Position numbers and translations under genes: made by a program. A stretch of 61,105 bases of DNA, from assembly GCA_023389575.1 (NCBI GenBank), contig JAEWEG010000061.1, positions 1 to 61,105 of the forward strand, written 5' to 3'. This DNA is from Chloroflexota bacterium (GTDB lineage: Bacteria; Chloroflexota; Chloroflexia; Thermomicrobiales; UBA6265). Positions 52,762-61,105 of this stretch are shown here, piece by piece. Numbering within the stretch: position 1 is the stretch's first letter; each line of letters opens with the position of its first letter. The notes beneath the pieces are model-generated. The model was not told the origin of the DNA. It searched no databases and was given only the letters and a program-made list of their open reading frames with translations.

Positions 52762-53412
52762 ATGAAGCTGGTACTGGCGGACGACCACGCATTGTTCAGG
52801 GATGGCCTTCGAAACCTGCTCGAAGCCCACGGCCTCGACGTGGTCGCCGAGGCAACCAACGGCCGCGAGGCGCTTGAGGTCGCCCGGAAGGTCAAGCCCG
52901 ACATCATCCTCATGGATATCCAGATGCCCGTGCTCAACGGCCTCGACGCCACCCGGCTCCTGAGCGCCGAATTGCCGGATATCCGGATCGTCATGCTCAC
53001 GGCATCCGACGACGACGCGGACATCTTCGAGGCGATCAAGTACGGCGCCTCCGGGTACCTCTCCAAGGATCTCGACGCCGCGCGGCTGATCGAACTGCTC
53101 GAGGGCGTGATGCGCGGCGAACCGGCCCTGTCTCCCGCCGTGGCCCGCAAGGTGCTTGGCGAATTCGCCCGCCCCGAGGCGCGGTCCACCCTCCCGCCGG
53201 GCACATCCCTGACCGAACGCGAACGGGAGGTCCTGACGCTCCTGGTCAGCGGCACCACGTCCAACCGCGATCTCGCCGAGGCCCTCTTCGTCTCCGAGAA
53301 CACGATCAAGTACCACCTGCGCAATATCCTGGAGAAGCTCCACCTCTCCAGCCGCGCCCAGGTCATCGCGTACGCCATGCAACACCGCCTGGTGGACCCC
53401 AGCCCCCAGTAG
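52762..53412 (+). CDS. NarL/FixJ-family response regulator
   Basis: 216 residues. Receiver with phospho-acceptor Asp52 in IILMDIQMPVLNG, Thr in VMLTASDDDA and Lys in YLSKDLDAA; LuxR-type helix-turn-helix at about 148-210 (LTEREREVLTLLVSG, NTIKYHLRNILEKLHL). Cotranscribed with the kinase upstream. A multicopper oxidase gene follows 233 nt later with its own leader; regulation of it is possible but not shown. Confidence 0.94.
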   Translation: MKLVLADDHALFRDGLRNLLEAHGLDVVAEATNGREALEVARKVKPDIILMDIQMPVLNGLDATRLLSAELPDIRIVMLTASDDDADIFEAIKYGASGYLSKDLDAARLIELLEGVMRGEPALSPAVARKVLGEFARPEARSTLPPGTSLTEREREVLTLLVSGTTSNRDLAEALFVSENTIKYHLRNILEKLHLSSRAQVIAYAMQHRLVDPSPQ

Positions 53413-53645
53413 CCTCGGCACGCGCCGGACCTGCGTACGTCATGGAACTCCCGACGGTCCCCACCCGTTTGGGCGAGCGCGAACTACCCGCGCCCAGACC
53501 CTAAATCGCCCCAGAATGGCCTGCCTGACCGCGCGCGAACCGCTACCATGAATGCAACGCGGTGGTGATCGCAAGATTCGGGAACGGTTCCGGATCGCTC
53601 AGGCGGTCACCCGGCAGGGCTCCGGCCCAGGTGGGAGAACAACCA

Positions 53646-54794
53646 ATGACCAACGAACACGAGGTGACGCGAAGCGTGCAGCCCGGAACCGAAGGGGAGC
53701 AATCCTCCAAGGTAGCCGACGCCTCGCGGCGCAGATTCCTGTCCGTGGCGGGCGCGCTCGGTTTCGGAGCCGTCGGAACCGCCCTCGCTCCAGATTCCAT
53801 CCGCACGCTCAACCGCGCCGCCCAGGCGCAGGCCCAGCACGACCACCAGGTCGCCCAGGATGACAACGAAACCTCCTGGGAAGAGATGGACAGGATGCAC
53901 GAGGAAGGCATCGCCCGGTTCCCGGCCGAAACATCCGGGCTCGGCGGGCAACCGCTCGAGTACGAGATGGACGGCGACGTCAAGGTCTTCCGCCTGACGG
54001 CGGCCGTCACGCCGTGGGAATGGGACACAGGCCAGTGGGTCGATGCCTGGACCTACAACGGCGTGGTTCCTGGCCCCGAAATCCGCGTCACCGAAGGCGA
54101 CAAGGTCCGGATCATCGTCACCAACGAGCTACCTGAGAGCACTGCGGTCCACTGGCACGGTCTCATCATTCCCAACGACCAGGATGGCGTGCCGTTCATC
54201 ACGCAGCCGCCAATCACCCCCGGTCACTCGTTCACCTACGAGTTCACGGCCCGCGAGGGGAACCACGGCTCGCACATGTACCACTCGCACGCCAACTCCG
54301 CGCACCAGGTACAGATGGGCTTGCTCGGTCCCTTCATCATCGAACCAAAGAACTGGGACGATTACCCGGAATTTGACCGGGAATACACCATGGTGCTGAA
54401 CGAAGGGCCAATCGCTGGCTACAGCATCAATGGCAAGGGCTTCCCGGCCACCCAGCCCCTCATGGCCAAACAGGGCGAGAAGGTCCTCATTCGCTACATG
54501 AACGAAGGCGCCATGATCCACCCGATGCACCTCCACGGCATGCCACAGCGCGTGGTGGCCCAGGATGGTTGGGTGCTACCGGCTCCGTACTACTGCGACA
54601 CCGTCAATATCGCCCCCGGCCAGCGCATCGACGTGATCGTCGACGCCACCGAACTCGGCGTCTGGGCCTTCCACTGTCACATCCTGTCCCACGCCGAAAG
54701 CTCGCATGGCATGTTCGGCATGACCACCGCCATGATCGTGGAACCGGCGGACGACGCACCTTCAGCCACACCCGAGGCAACTCCCTCCACCTAG
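53646..54794 (+). CDS. Two-domain multicopper oxidase, Tat-exported
   Basis: 382 residues from ATG 53646. A Tat signal (SRRRFLSVAGALGFGAVG) is followed by a Gln/His-rich linker (AQAQAQHDHQVAQDD). Copper ligands: HWHG and HMYHSH in domain 1, HPMHLHG and HCHILSHAESSHGMFGM in domain 2, so both the T1 Cys-His-Met and the trinuclear His sites are complete. The length and order fit two-domain laccases, which assemble as trimers. It likely oxidises phenolic or metal substrates outside the cell. The C-terminus is a Thr/Pro/Ala tail typical of secreted proteins in this genome. Confidence 0.92.
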   Translation: MTNEHEVTRSVQPGTEGEQSSKVADASRRRFLSVAGALGFGAVGTALAPDSIRTLNRAAQAQAQHDHQVAQDDNETSWEEMDRMHEEGIARFPAETSGLGGQPLEYEMDGDVKVFRLTAAVTPWEWDTGQWVDAWTYNGVVPGPEIRVTEGDKVRIIVTNELPESTAVHWHGLIIPNDQDGVPFITQPPITPGHSFTYEFTAREGNHGSHMYHSHANSAHQVQMGLLGPFIIEPKNWDDYPEFDREYTMVLNEGPIAGYSINGKGFPATQPLMAKQGEKVLIRYMNEGAMIHPMHLHGMPQRVVAQDGWVLPAPYYCDTVNIAPGQRIDVIVDATELGVWAFHCHILSHAESSHGMFGMTTAMIVEPADDAPSATPEATPST

Positions 54795-54847
54795 GCGGGG
54801 AGCCGGCCATCCAGCATGGCTCATTGATCCTCTCACCCAATGAGGCG

Positions 54848-54879
54848 AACAGCGATATGGCGGTTGCCATATCGCTGTT
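54848..54879 (+). terminator. Terminator after the multicopper oxidase gene
   Basis: Perfect 14-bp arms (54848-54861 and 54866-54879) around GGTT, followed by a T-rich end (TGTTTT). Confidence 0.8.
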
Positions 54880-54963
54880 TTGCGCCCATCGCGCCGAACG
54901 GGCCTCTGGAGCCTGGCTCCGTGTCTCAATTCGACGGCGGAAGGGGGCCACACTTAAGCGATT

Positions 54964-54989
54964 ACGGGCGACCCGATGGAGTCGCCCGT
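54964..54989 (-). terminator. Terminator-like hairpin downstream of tRNA-Lys
   Basis: ACGGGCGAC (54964-54972)/GTCGCCCGT (54981-54989), 8-nt loop, 34 nt past the tRNA 3' end on the minus strand; it is followed there by AATCGCTT. Confidence 0.55.
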
Positions 54990-55022
54990 GGTCGATTATT
55001 CGCGCTATGCCCGGTGCCGCGT

Positions 55023-55097
55023 TGGTGACTCCCCTGGGACTCGAACCCAGAACCTGCGGATTAAAAGTCCGTTGCTCTGCCATTGAGCTAGAGAGTC
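55023..55097 (-). tRNA. tRNA-Lys (anticodon TTT)
   Basis: Read on the minus strand, it folds as a complete cloverleaf: acceptor GACTCTC/GGGAGTC with one G-U pair, D arm GCTC/GAGC, anticodon loop CTTTTAA (TTT), TPsiC loop TTCGAGT on a CTGGG/CCCAG stem, discriminator A and an encoded CCA (55023-55025). The top anticodon-stem pair is an A-C mismatch. It is the only tRNA seen in the window. Confidence 0.95.
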
Positions 55098-55226
55098 TCG
55101 CCTCGTCGGCGCGATGGCAATCCTACCGCGCCCGCCATCATTGTTGCCAGACACATTGCCCGGGACCTGGCACCCGCCTACCCTTTCTCCAACAAGTCCG
55201 CGCCGCCCACCAGAGGCCCATCCAGC

Positions 55227-56066
55227 TTGGACACAATCGCCAGCCAGCTCAATGATCCCGCGACCCGCGCCATTGCCGGCTTCACCGCCGCCGCCCTCGT
55301 GTCGCTCGCCGCCTTTCGCGCGCGTGCGCTCTCGCCATCCGGCGCGATCGCCGCCACGCTCACTGGCGGAGCCATCGTCGGCGCCGGTGGCTGGTGGCTC
55401 GGACTGATTCTCGTCGTCTACTTCACCACCTCGAGCGCGCTCTCCCTCCTCGCGAAATCACGAGGGACCGGCGCAGGCCAGGCACGCGGCAGCCGGCGAG
55501 ATGCCGTCCAGGTCCTCGCCAACGGCGGGATCCCGGTCGTGTTCGCGCTCATTAGCTTCCTTCCCTCGGATCCCTCTCCCTGGCTGGCAGCCTCGGTTGG
55601 CGCGATCGCCGGAGCCTCTGCGGACACCTGGGCCACCGAGGCCGGGCGGTACAGCCGCGCGAACCCGCGCCTCATCACCACCGGCAAGCCCGTCCCGCCT
55701 GGAACCTCCGGTGGAATGACCCTGCTCGGAACCGCGGCCGCGATCGCCGCCGCGGCCACCATCGCCGGGGTCGCGGCCATTGGCCATGCCACCGGCTGGC
55801 TCGATGTCAGAGGCTCCACCCTCTCCATACTGCTCACCGTCACCGTGGGCGGTGTCGTTGGCTGCCTCGCCGACAGCCTCCTCGGGGCGACCGTGCAGCA
55901 CAAACGACGGTGTCCCGCCTGCCAGGTCCACACTGAACGCGATGTACACACCTGTGGTACCTCCACCGTCCTCGCTTCGGGCCTCCGTTGGGTCAACAAC
56001 GACGTCGTCAACGTCGCCGGCATCCTGGCGGCGGGCCTCTCGACCGCCATCCTCACCCGAATCTGA
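55227..56066 (+). CDS. DUF92 family membrane protein
   Basis: 279 residues from a TTG start. Seven or so membrane helices, with family elements ALSPSGAIAATLTGGAIVGAG split by short loops, GASADTWATEAG, TTGKPVPPGTSGGMTLLG and GCLADSLLGATVQ. DUF92 includes plant VTE6, a phytyl-phosphate kinase; a CTP-dependent polyprenyl-phosphate kinase role is inferred by analogy, not shown. A C-terminal segment holds a CPAC...C motif resembling a small metal site. Single gene. Confidence 0.85.
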   Translation: MDTIASQLNDPATRAIAGFTAAALVSLAAFRARALSPSGAIAATLTGGAIVGAGGWWLGLILVVYFTTSSALSLLAKSRGTGAGQARGSRRDAVQVLANGGIPVVFALISFLPSDPSPWLAASVGAIAGASADTWATEAGRYSRANPRLITTGKPVPPGTSGGMTLLGTAAAIAAAATIAGVAAIGHATGWLDVRGSTLSILLTVTVGGVVGCLADSLLGATVQHKRRCPACQVHTERDVHTCGTSTVLASGLRWVNNDVVNVAGILAAGLSTAILTRI

Positions 56067-56329
56067 TTCCTCCGATCGATGATTTCACGTGAGCCGCGAC
56101 GCCCGGATGGGGTAAGATCAGTTCAACTCCCCGAGCAGGGGGCAGAGGGAACCGCATACCGGCTGCCAGCATCCTTTCCACGGCCAACCAGCCCTGGCGA
56201 GATCATGGCGGCAGCCTAACGAAACAGGTACGGATCACGGAGCGACCGCCCGGTCCCACCATCCCGCGGAACGGCAACATTCGCCGGACCGGTGGTGCGA
56301 AATCGCTGGGGAATGAATAAGGATTTGCC

Positions 56330-57916
56330 ATGCAACGCGTCTCGACCGTCTTCGAACCCTATCGAAATCGCTTGACCAAGGCGACAGCGGCCGTGGCGGC
56401 CACCGCGCTGGCAACAACGCTGCTGCTTACCCCTGTCGCCCAGGCCCAGGACGCGACGCCGCCAGCCACACCGGAAGCATCGCCGGTGGCGGTCGCCGAG
56501 GAACAGGCACCGGCCGAGGTCACCACGCTGTTCTCCCACACCATCGCATCGTTCCCTGAGGCGCCGGTCTCGGTCCGGCTCCTGAGGATGACGTTGCAAC
56601 CCGGCGCGTCCAGCCCCATGCATGCCCACCCGGGCGAGGAGTTTGACTTCGTCATCTCCGGCACCCTCACGGTCAACACCCAGGGCGACGCCACGGTGGT
56701 CAGCGCCGCTGGCGACGAGGTCACCCGGGCGCTTTCCGGGGACCAGCTTGTCGCGGGCGACATGGTCAACTTCCCGGCCGGCACCGGCATGAACCTCGTC
56801 AACGACTCGGACGAAGAGCTCGTTCTCTACTCCGCCGTCTTCCACCCCATCAACGAGGACGTTCCCAGCACCGTGTACACCGAGGGCGATCCCGCCCCCG
56901 GCGCGTTTGACGGCCTCACCTACGAGGTCCTCGGCGACGGCCAGATCCTGTCGTTCCCGGCTGGAGAAGCCACGGTCACGCTCGATGAGGTTCTCGTTCC
57001 CGCCGGGTCCGATCTCCCGGCGCAGGATGGGGCGACCCTCTATTCCCATGTCGATGGCGAGTTCGCGTTCGCCGTTCAGGAAGGCAGCGTCCAGGTCAGC
57101 CGCACCGATTCCCCTGGACTCCGCCCGAACGCCGCCCCCGAGCAGGAGTTCTCGCTCGCGGCCGGCGATGGCGCGTTCTTCCCGGCCGGCCTCCAGGCCG
57201 CCTCCCGCGCCGACCAGCCTGGAGACCTGTCGATCCTCCGCCTCTCCGCGGTGCCGTCCTCCTCGCTCGATGCCCAGGCCGCGTCGATCTCCTTCCTAGA
57301 ATCCGAGGCCGAGCCCGTCGAGGAGGAAGAAGTCTTCACCGAAATCGCCATCGGCGCCACGGTTGTCACCACCGCAGAGGGTATCAACGTCCGCTCCGAG
57401 CCGAGCGTGAATGGGGACGTGGTCGAACAGCTCGCGTCTGGCACCGAACTCGTGATCGTTGATGGTCCCGAGGAGGGCGACGACTACACCTGGTGGCAGG
57501 TCGAAACCACCGGCGACGATCCGGTCGTCCTTGGCTGGCTTGCCTCGGACTTCATCGAACTCGTTGGCGGAGCACCTGAACCGGAAGCCACCGAGGAGCC
57601 CACGGAAGAAGCGACTGAGGAACCAGCGGACGAAGAAGCCACCCCAGAGGCCACGACGGACGCCGAGTTCCAGGAAGGCGATATCGTCGCCATCACCGAC
57701 GACAACGTCCGCATCCGCGGCGAGGCATCGATCAACTCCGAGCCGGTCGATGTCTTCCTGGCCGGCACCGAGTTCGAGGTCACTGGTGAACCGGTCGAGG
57801 CGGACGATTTCACCTGGTACCCGGTCACGCTGGTCGCCGACGACAGCATCAGCGGCTGGATCGCCGCCGACTTCATCGAGCCGGCTCCCGATGACGACGA
57901 GGAAGGCGAAGGATAA
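56330..57916 (+). CDS. Secreted cupin protein with two SH3-like domains
   Basis: 528 residues. Signal peptide (hydrophobic AVAATALATTLLLTPVAQAQ after a basic start) then an Ala/Pro/Thr linker. A cupin domain (about 75-170) has MHAHPGEEFDFVISG and a second, partner cupin-like half (about 195-310). Two bacterial SH3 domains follow at about 345-410 (INVRSEPSVNGDVVEQLASG) and about 450-520 (NVRIRGEASINSEPVDVFL), separated by a Glu/Thr/Pro-rich linker; the C-terminus is acidic. It is probably an extracellular sensor or cell-wall binder. RBS AAGGA before ATG 56330. The 263 nt upstream (56067-56329) hold no gene that I can support. Confidence 0.8.
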   Translation: MQRVSTVFEPYRNRLTKATAAVAATALATTLLLTPVAQAQDATPPATPEASPVAVAEEQAPAEVTTLFSHTIASFPEAPVSVRLLRMTLQPGASSPMHAHPGEEFDFVISGTLTVNTQGDATVVSAAGDEVTRALSGDQLVAGDMVNFPAGTGMNLVNDSDEELVLYSAVFHPINEDVPSTVYTEGDPAPGAFDGLTYEVLGDGQILSFPAGEATVTLDEVLVPAGSDLPAQDGATLYSHVDGEFAFAVQEGSVQVSRTDSPGLRPNAAPEQEFSLAAGDGAFFPAGLQAASRADQPGDLSILRLSAVPSSSLDAQAASISFLESEAEPVEEEEVFTEIAIGATVVTTAEGINVRSEPSVNGDVVEQLASGTELVIVDGPEEGDDYTWWQVETTGDDPVVLGWLASDFIELVGGAPEPEATEEPTEEATEEPADEEATPEATTDAEFQEGDIVAITDDNVRIRGEASINSEPVDVFLAGTEFEVTGEPVEADDFTWYPVTLVADDSISGWIAADFIEPAPDDDEEGEG

Positions 57917-57921
57917 CCCTG

Positions 57922-57953
57922 CTGGCGAGAGTCCCGGATGACCGGGTCTCGCC
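57922..57953 (+). terminator. First hairpin after the cupin-SH3 gene
   Basis: TGGCGAGA (57922-57929)/TCTCGCCA (57946-57953) plus CCCGG/CCGGG, loop ATGA, with a 2-nt bulge. It is 6 nt past the stop and probably acts together with the next hairpin. Confidence 0.5.
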
Positions 57954-57971
57954 ACCTTTCGGAAACACAGC

Positions 57972-58002
57972 CAAGGCCGCCGGAGCAATGCCGGCGGCCT
58001 TG
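57972..58002. terminator. Terminator between the cupin-SH3 gene and aroE
   Basis: Perfect 12-bp arms CAAGGCCGCCGG (57972-57983) and CCGGCGGCCTTG (57991-58002), loop of 7, followed by TTCGTTCT. It suits both converging transcripts. Confidence 0.75.
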
Positions 58003-58031
58003 TTCGTTCTCCCGCGTCTTTATTGTGAGGC

Positions 58032-58868
58032 CTACGTGCGGCGGGCCTGTTCCTCCAGCACCGCGGTCGTCATCACGTCCACCGGCGGCGCGACGCCTGT
58101 CCACAACTCGAATGACCGCGCGCCCTGATGGATCAGCATTGGCAGGCCGTCGATCGCCTCCAGCCCGCGTGCCTCGGCGGCCTTCAGCAGCGCCGTGTGC
58201 CGGTAGGTGAGGTCCATTACCACCGCGTTGCCCGGCAGCGAATCGACGATCTCGCGGTCGAACGGCATCTCGTCGCCATGCCACCCCACCGGCGTCGCGT
58301 TCACGATCAGCCCCGCCGATCGCGCCACGTCGTCCAGCGCGTCCCAGCCACCCGCCACGATCGGCGCCTGGCCGTCGGTCGCGACACCCTCCACCAGCTT
58401 ATGCGCTCGTTCCAGCGTACGGTTGATGACGATCACATTGGTGATGCCCGCTTCCTGCAGGCTCACCAACACGGCCCTGGCCGCGCCACCGGCTCCAACG
58501 ACCACCGCGCGCTCGATCGTCTCTGGTTCCACCACGTCCCGCAGTGACCGGCTGAACCCATAGGCGTCGGTGTTGTCACCGGTCAACCGCCCGTCGGACG
58601 GAATCACCGTGTTTACCGCGCCAATCCGGCGCGCCGTCTCGGTCACTTCGTCCAGCAGGGGCATCACCGCCTGCTTGTGCGGCACCGTGACGTTGCCGCC
58701 GAGCACCCCCGGTTCCCGCAGTGACTCGATACGCTCCGGAAGGCTATCCAGCGCGGTTTCCCACAGCTCGTAGCGCCCGTCCATGCCAAGTGCCCTGAAC
58801 GCCGCGTTGTGCATCACCGGCGACAGCGAGTGCCCAACCGGATAGCCAATCAACCCCGCCACCGGCAT
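58032..58868 (-). CDS. aroE: Shikimate dehydrogenase
   Basis: 278 residues from ATG 58868, which follows a GGGGAGAGG site; the frame is open 19 codons upstream. Features: IGYPVGHSLSPVMHNAAF (shikimate site), GGNVTVPHKQAV with the catalytic Lys, NTDAYGFSRSL, and the Rossmann VVGAGGAARAVL; NRTLERA is the NADP-phosphate-binding segment. It reduces 3-dehydroshikimate with NADPH. It follows mltG by 38 nt and is likely cotranscribed. Confidence 0.96.
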   Translation of the reverse strand: MPVAGLIGYPVGHSLSPVMHNAAFRALGMDGRYELWETALDSLPERIESLREPGVLGGNVTVPHKQAVMPLLDEVTETARRIGAVNTVIPSDGRLTGDNTDAYGFSRSLRDVVEPETIERAVVVGAGGAARAVLVSLQEAGITNVIVINRTLERAHKLVEGVATDGQAPIVAGGWDALDDVARSAGLIVNATPVGWHGDEMPFDREIVDSLPGNAVVMDLTYRHTALLKAAEARGLEAIDGLPMLIHQGARSFELWTGVAPPVDVMTTAVLEEQARRT

Positions 58869-58906
58869 CTGCCTCTCCCCCCCCTGGATGAAACCCTTGT
58901 GCGAAC

Positions 58907-60091
58907 CTATGCCGCCCGGAGCCACCTGCGATCGGCCGCGAAATCCAGACTCCGGTTCAGGGTGGAATTCGGATCGATCGAACCACCCGCGCAGTCCTCG
59001 GCCTCAGGGCTTATCTCGCACACATTCGCCTGGTGCTCGGCATAGGTCACGGCGAACACGTGCGTGCCCGAATCGTCATTGCGCGCGTACATGTACAGGT
59101 AATCGTGCTCCTCGGGTTGCAACACCGCCTGCATGGCCCGGATGCCCGGATTCGCGATCGGACCCGGCGGTAGCCCGATCCGGTCGTCGGGATAGGTGCT
59201 GTAAGGCAGATCCCGTCCCTGCTCCATCAACGCCCCATTGAGCACCGGCCACCAGTCTTCCTCGGTTCCAACCCCGTACTGCACGGTCGGGTCGGCCTGG
59301 AGCGGCATCCCCGCGTCAAGCCGGTTGAGATACAACCCCGCGATGGTCACCCGCTCGCCCTCGGCGGCCGCCTCGCGCTCCACGATCGACGCCAGCGTCA
59401 CCACCTCGTACACAGACATGCCGGTATCGCTCGCGGCGTTCTGCATCGAATCGTCGAACTCCTGGTCGAACTGGGAGAGCAAACGGTCGATCACGTCCTG
59501 GGCGCTGGCGTTGGATGCAAAATTGTACGTGTTCGGAAACAGGAACCCTTCGAGGCTCGCGCCGTCCGGCAGGCTGTCCAGTATCTCCCAGTTTTCGACC
59601 CCCACCGGGTTGTAGGCAAGCTCGATGAACTCCGCCGGGTCACCTTCCCAGCCCGCCGCCGAAAGCTTCTCGGCGAACTGCTCGATGCGCTCGCCCTCGA
59701 TGAAGGTCACCGTGATCGCCTGGCCCGGCTCGGTGATCGTCGCCTCCGGGTCCTCTTCGCTTGGCACGGTAATCGTCTCGATGATATCCGCCACGCTCAT
59801 CCCATGTCGCAGCGTATAGGTGCCCGGCCGCAGGTCGGTCCCCGAAAATCGAAACCGGTTCTCGAAATAAAAGCCATACTGGATCAGGTCGGCGTCGGAC
59901 AGCTTGTCGGCGACCGAACCGGCATCGTCTTCCTCGGTGACGGTGATCGTCTCGGGGCGACCGATATTCTCCGCTCGCTCCCTATCCGTCCAGTAATCGA
60001 AAAACGCCACGCTCCCGGCAACGACGAGCACGGCGAGCAAAAGGACACTGGCTATCTTGAGCGTTTGGGTAAGAAAACGAACGAGCAACAT
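58907..60091 (-). CDS. mltG: Endolytic transglycosylase MltG
   Basis: 394 residues. An N-terminal membrane helix (about 10-30), a LysM-like segment (IETITVPSEEDPEATITEPG) and the YceG catalytic core with the essential Glu in LASIVEREAA, followed by GLPPGPIANPGIRAMQA and ATYAEHQANV-like end. It cleaves nascent peptidoglycan glycan strands and may set their length. It is the first gene of the mltG-aroE pair on the minus strand; miaA is divergent. Confidence 0.94.
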   Translation of the reverse strand: MLLVRFLTQTLKIASVLLLAVLVVAGSVAFFDYWTDRERAENIGRPETITVTEEDDAGSVADKLSDADLIQYGFYFENRFRFSGTDLRPGTYTLRHGMSVADIIETITVPSEEDPEATITEPGQAITVTFIEGERIEQFAEKLSAAGWEGDPAEFIELAYNPVGVENWEILDSLPDGASLEGFLFPNTYNFASNASAQDVIDRLLSQFDQEFDDSMQNAASDTGMSVYEVVTLASIVEREAAAEGERVTIAGLYLNRLDAGMPLQADPTVQYGVGTEEDWWPVLNGALMEQGRDLPYSTYPDDRIGLPPGPIANPGIRAMQAVLQPEEHDYLYMYARNDDSGTHVFAVTYAEHQANVCEISPEAEDCAGGSIDPNSTLNRSLDFAADRRWLRAA

Positions 60092-60193
60092 GAACTCCTG
60101 GGTGGGTGGCCGCCAACCGGCCGTTCGCGCGGATTCGGAATGGATGTGCCTGGGAGGCGGTTCTCAAGCCAGGCCAGGCGGGACGGGCGCGCG

Positions 60194-61105
60194 ATGACCG
60201 CGGATACCATTCTAAGTGGGCTCGGGTCAGGGAACCAATCGACCCAGTTCGGCTCCGACAAGCCACTTCTGATCGTCATCGTTGGGCCAACCGCCTCCGG
60301 CAAGACCAGTCTCGCGCTTGAACTGGCGAAATCCCTCCCGATCGAGATCATCAACGCCGACTCCCGGGCCTTCTATCGCGGCATGGACGTTGGCACCGCC
60401 AAGCCAAGTGCCACCGAACGCGCGCTCGTCCCCCACCATCTCGTCGACATCCTCCATCCTTCCGATCCCATGTCGATCACCCACTTCCAGCAACTGGCCG
60501 GCAATGCAATCTCGGAAGTGCATTCGCGAGACCGAATGCCGGTCCTCGTCGGCGGCACCGCCCAATATGTCAATGCCCTGGTGGAAGGCTGGCGGGTGCC
60601 AGAGGTACCGCCCAACGAAGCCCGCCGTCGCGAACTCGAACGCGAGGCGGGCGCCAACGGTGTCGATTCGGTGCTCGCCCGGCTCCGCCAGGTCGACCCC
60701 GAGGCCGCCGAACGCACCGGACCAAACCTCCGGCGCATCATTCGCGCCCTGGAAGTCTGGGAAGCCACCGGCATTCCATTTTCGGAGCAACGAGCGCGTG
60801 GGCCGGTCCCGTTCCGCGCCATCGAGTTCGAACTCTGGCTCCCCCGGGAGCAGTTGTACGAGCGAATCGACCGGCGCGTCGACGCCATGATCGAGAACGG
60901 GCTGGTCGACGAAGTGCGTCACCTGCTTGCACTGGGCTACGATCCCGCCCTGCCCGCGTTCTCCAGCATCGGGTACCGGCAACTCGTCCCGGCCATCTCC
61001 GAGGGCGCCGACCTGACGGCCGCGATCGAGCGCATCAAGCTGGACACCCATCGCCTCGTCCGCCACCAGCAGACCTGGTTCCGGCGCAACGACCGCCTCA
61101 TCCGC
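60194..61105 (+). CDS. miaA: tRNA dimethylallyltransferase MiaA (partial)
   Basis: The 304 codons in the window run from ATG 60194 to the last base with no stop; the 3' end is beyond the edge. The N-terminal P-loop GPTASGKTSLA, the DSRAFYRGMDVGTAKPS motif, HHLVDILHP, the PVLVGGTAQYVNAL segment and RRIIRALEVWEATG mark MiaA. It adds a dimethylallyl group to A37 of tRNAs that read UNN codons. The start is preceded by a weak ribosome site; family members begin close to the P-loop, so about 20 N-terminal residues here are extra. Confidence 0.95.
   Translation, partial: MTADTILSGLGSGNQSTQFGSDKPLLIVIVGPTASGKTSLALELAKSLPIEIINADSRAFYRGMDVGTAKPSATERALVPHHLVDILHPSDPMSITHFQQLAGNAISEVHSRDRMPVLVGGTAQYVNALVEGWRVPEVPPNEARRRELEREAGANGVDSVLARLRQVDPEAAERTGPNLRRIIRALEVWEATGIPFSEQRARGPVPFRAIEFELWLPREQLYERIDRRVDAMIENGLVDEVRHLLALGYDPALPAFSSIGYRQLVPAISEGADLTAAIERIKLDTHRLVRHQQTWFRRNDRLIR

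Overview
The window is 61 kb of high-GC, gene-dense bacterial chromosome. Several things point to the Thermomicrobia branch of Chloroflexota: a cofD-cofC-cofE coenzyme F420 operon beside an F420-dependent oxidoreductase, a System II cytochrome c assembly operon, repeated NarL-type two-component systems, secreted proteins with ATP/PEA-type Ala-Thr-Pro linkers, many GTG/TTG starts, and an RNase J instead of RNase E. This placement is inference from gene content; no rRNA is present to confirm it.

Layout. 0-10 kb: the tail of a formate-tetrahydrofolate ligase, a receiver-only response regulator, a MacB-like ABC exporter, and a NarL-type pair with a 1268-residue multi-PAS/GAF kinase on the minus strand. 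10-19 kb: YciI, mutS, and three polytopic membrane proteins of GT-C type. 18.6-27.6 kb (minus except one gene): OsmC, aldehyde dehydrogenase, a secreted BNR-repeat protein, aroC, GNAT, a Tat-type peptide-binding protein, a LON-domain protein (plus), a P-loop kinase-like protein and a SpoIIE/PP2C-like phosphatase. 27.6-28.5 kb: an intergenic element that is the most unusual part of the window. 28.6-36.5 kb: HD-GYP membrane protein, HAD, trmD, recO (minus), then ccdA-resB-ccsB-resA. 36.6-43.4 kb: F420 oxidoreductase and cofECD (minus), then an FGGY kinase/PIG-L pair and an HxlR regulator. 43.4-51.2 kb (minus): RNase J with a 280-residue disordered N-terminus, an ABC-F ATPase, a GNAT_C-like acyltransferase and an Ala-rich coiled protein. 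51.3-61.1 kb: a second NarL-type pair, a Tat two-domain multicopper oxidase, tRNA-Lys, DUF92, a cupin-SH3 secreted protein, aroE-mltG (minus) and the start of miaA.

The standout is 27683-28396. A sigma-70-like promoter (TTGACA, 17 nt, TACTCT) and a leader hairpin precede eight tandem units of exactly 74 bp. Each unit carries a strong Shine-Dalgarno sequence at a fixed distance from an ATG and a complete seven-codon ORF, M-(S/R/N)-GVKWG-stop. The 50-nt spacers have diverged considerably but contain no indels, and all variation in the common GVKWG-stop codons is third-position and synonymous. This looks like a tandem array of independently translated heptapeptide genes. I recognise no family for it. 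It lies between the divergent phosphatase/P-loop pair and the co-directional HD-GYP gene; any functional link to them is speculative.

The rest is mainly housekeeping (mutS, recO, trmD, miaA, aroC, aroE, mltG, RNase J) and signalling or envelope functions, in short operons with 4-nt overlaps and mostly clear rho-independent terminators.
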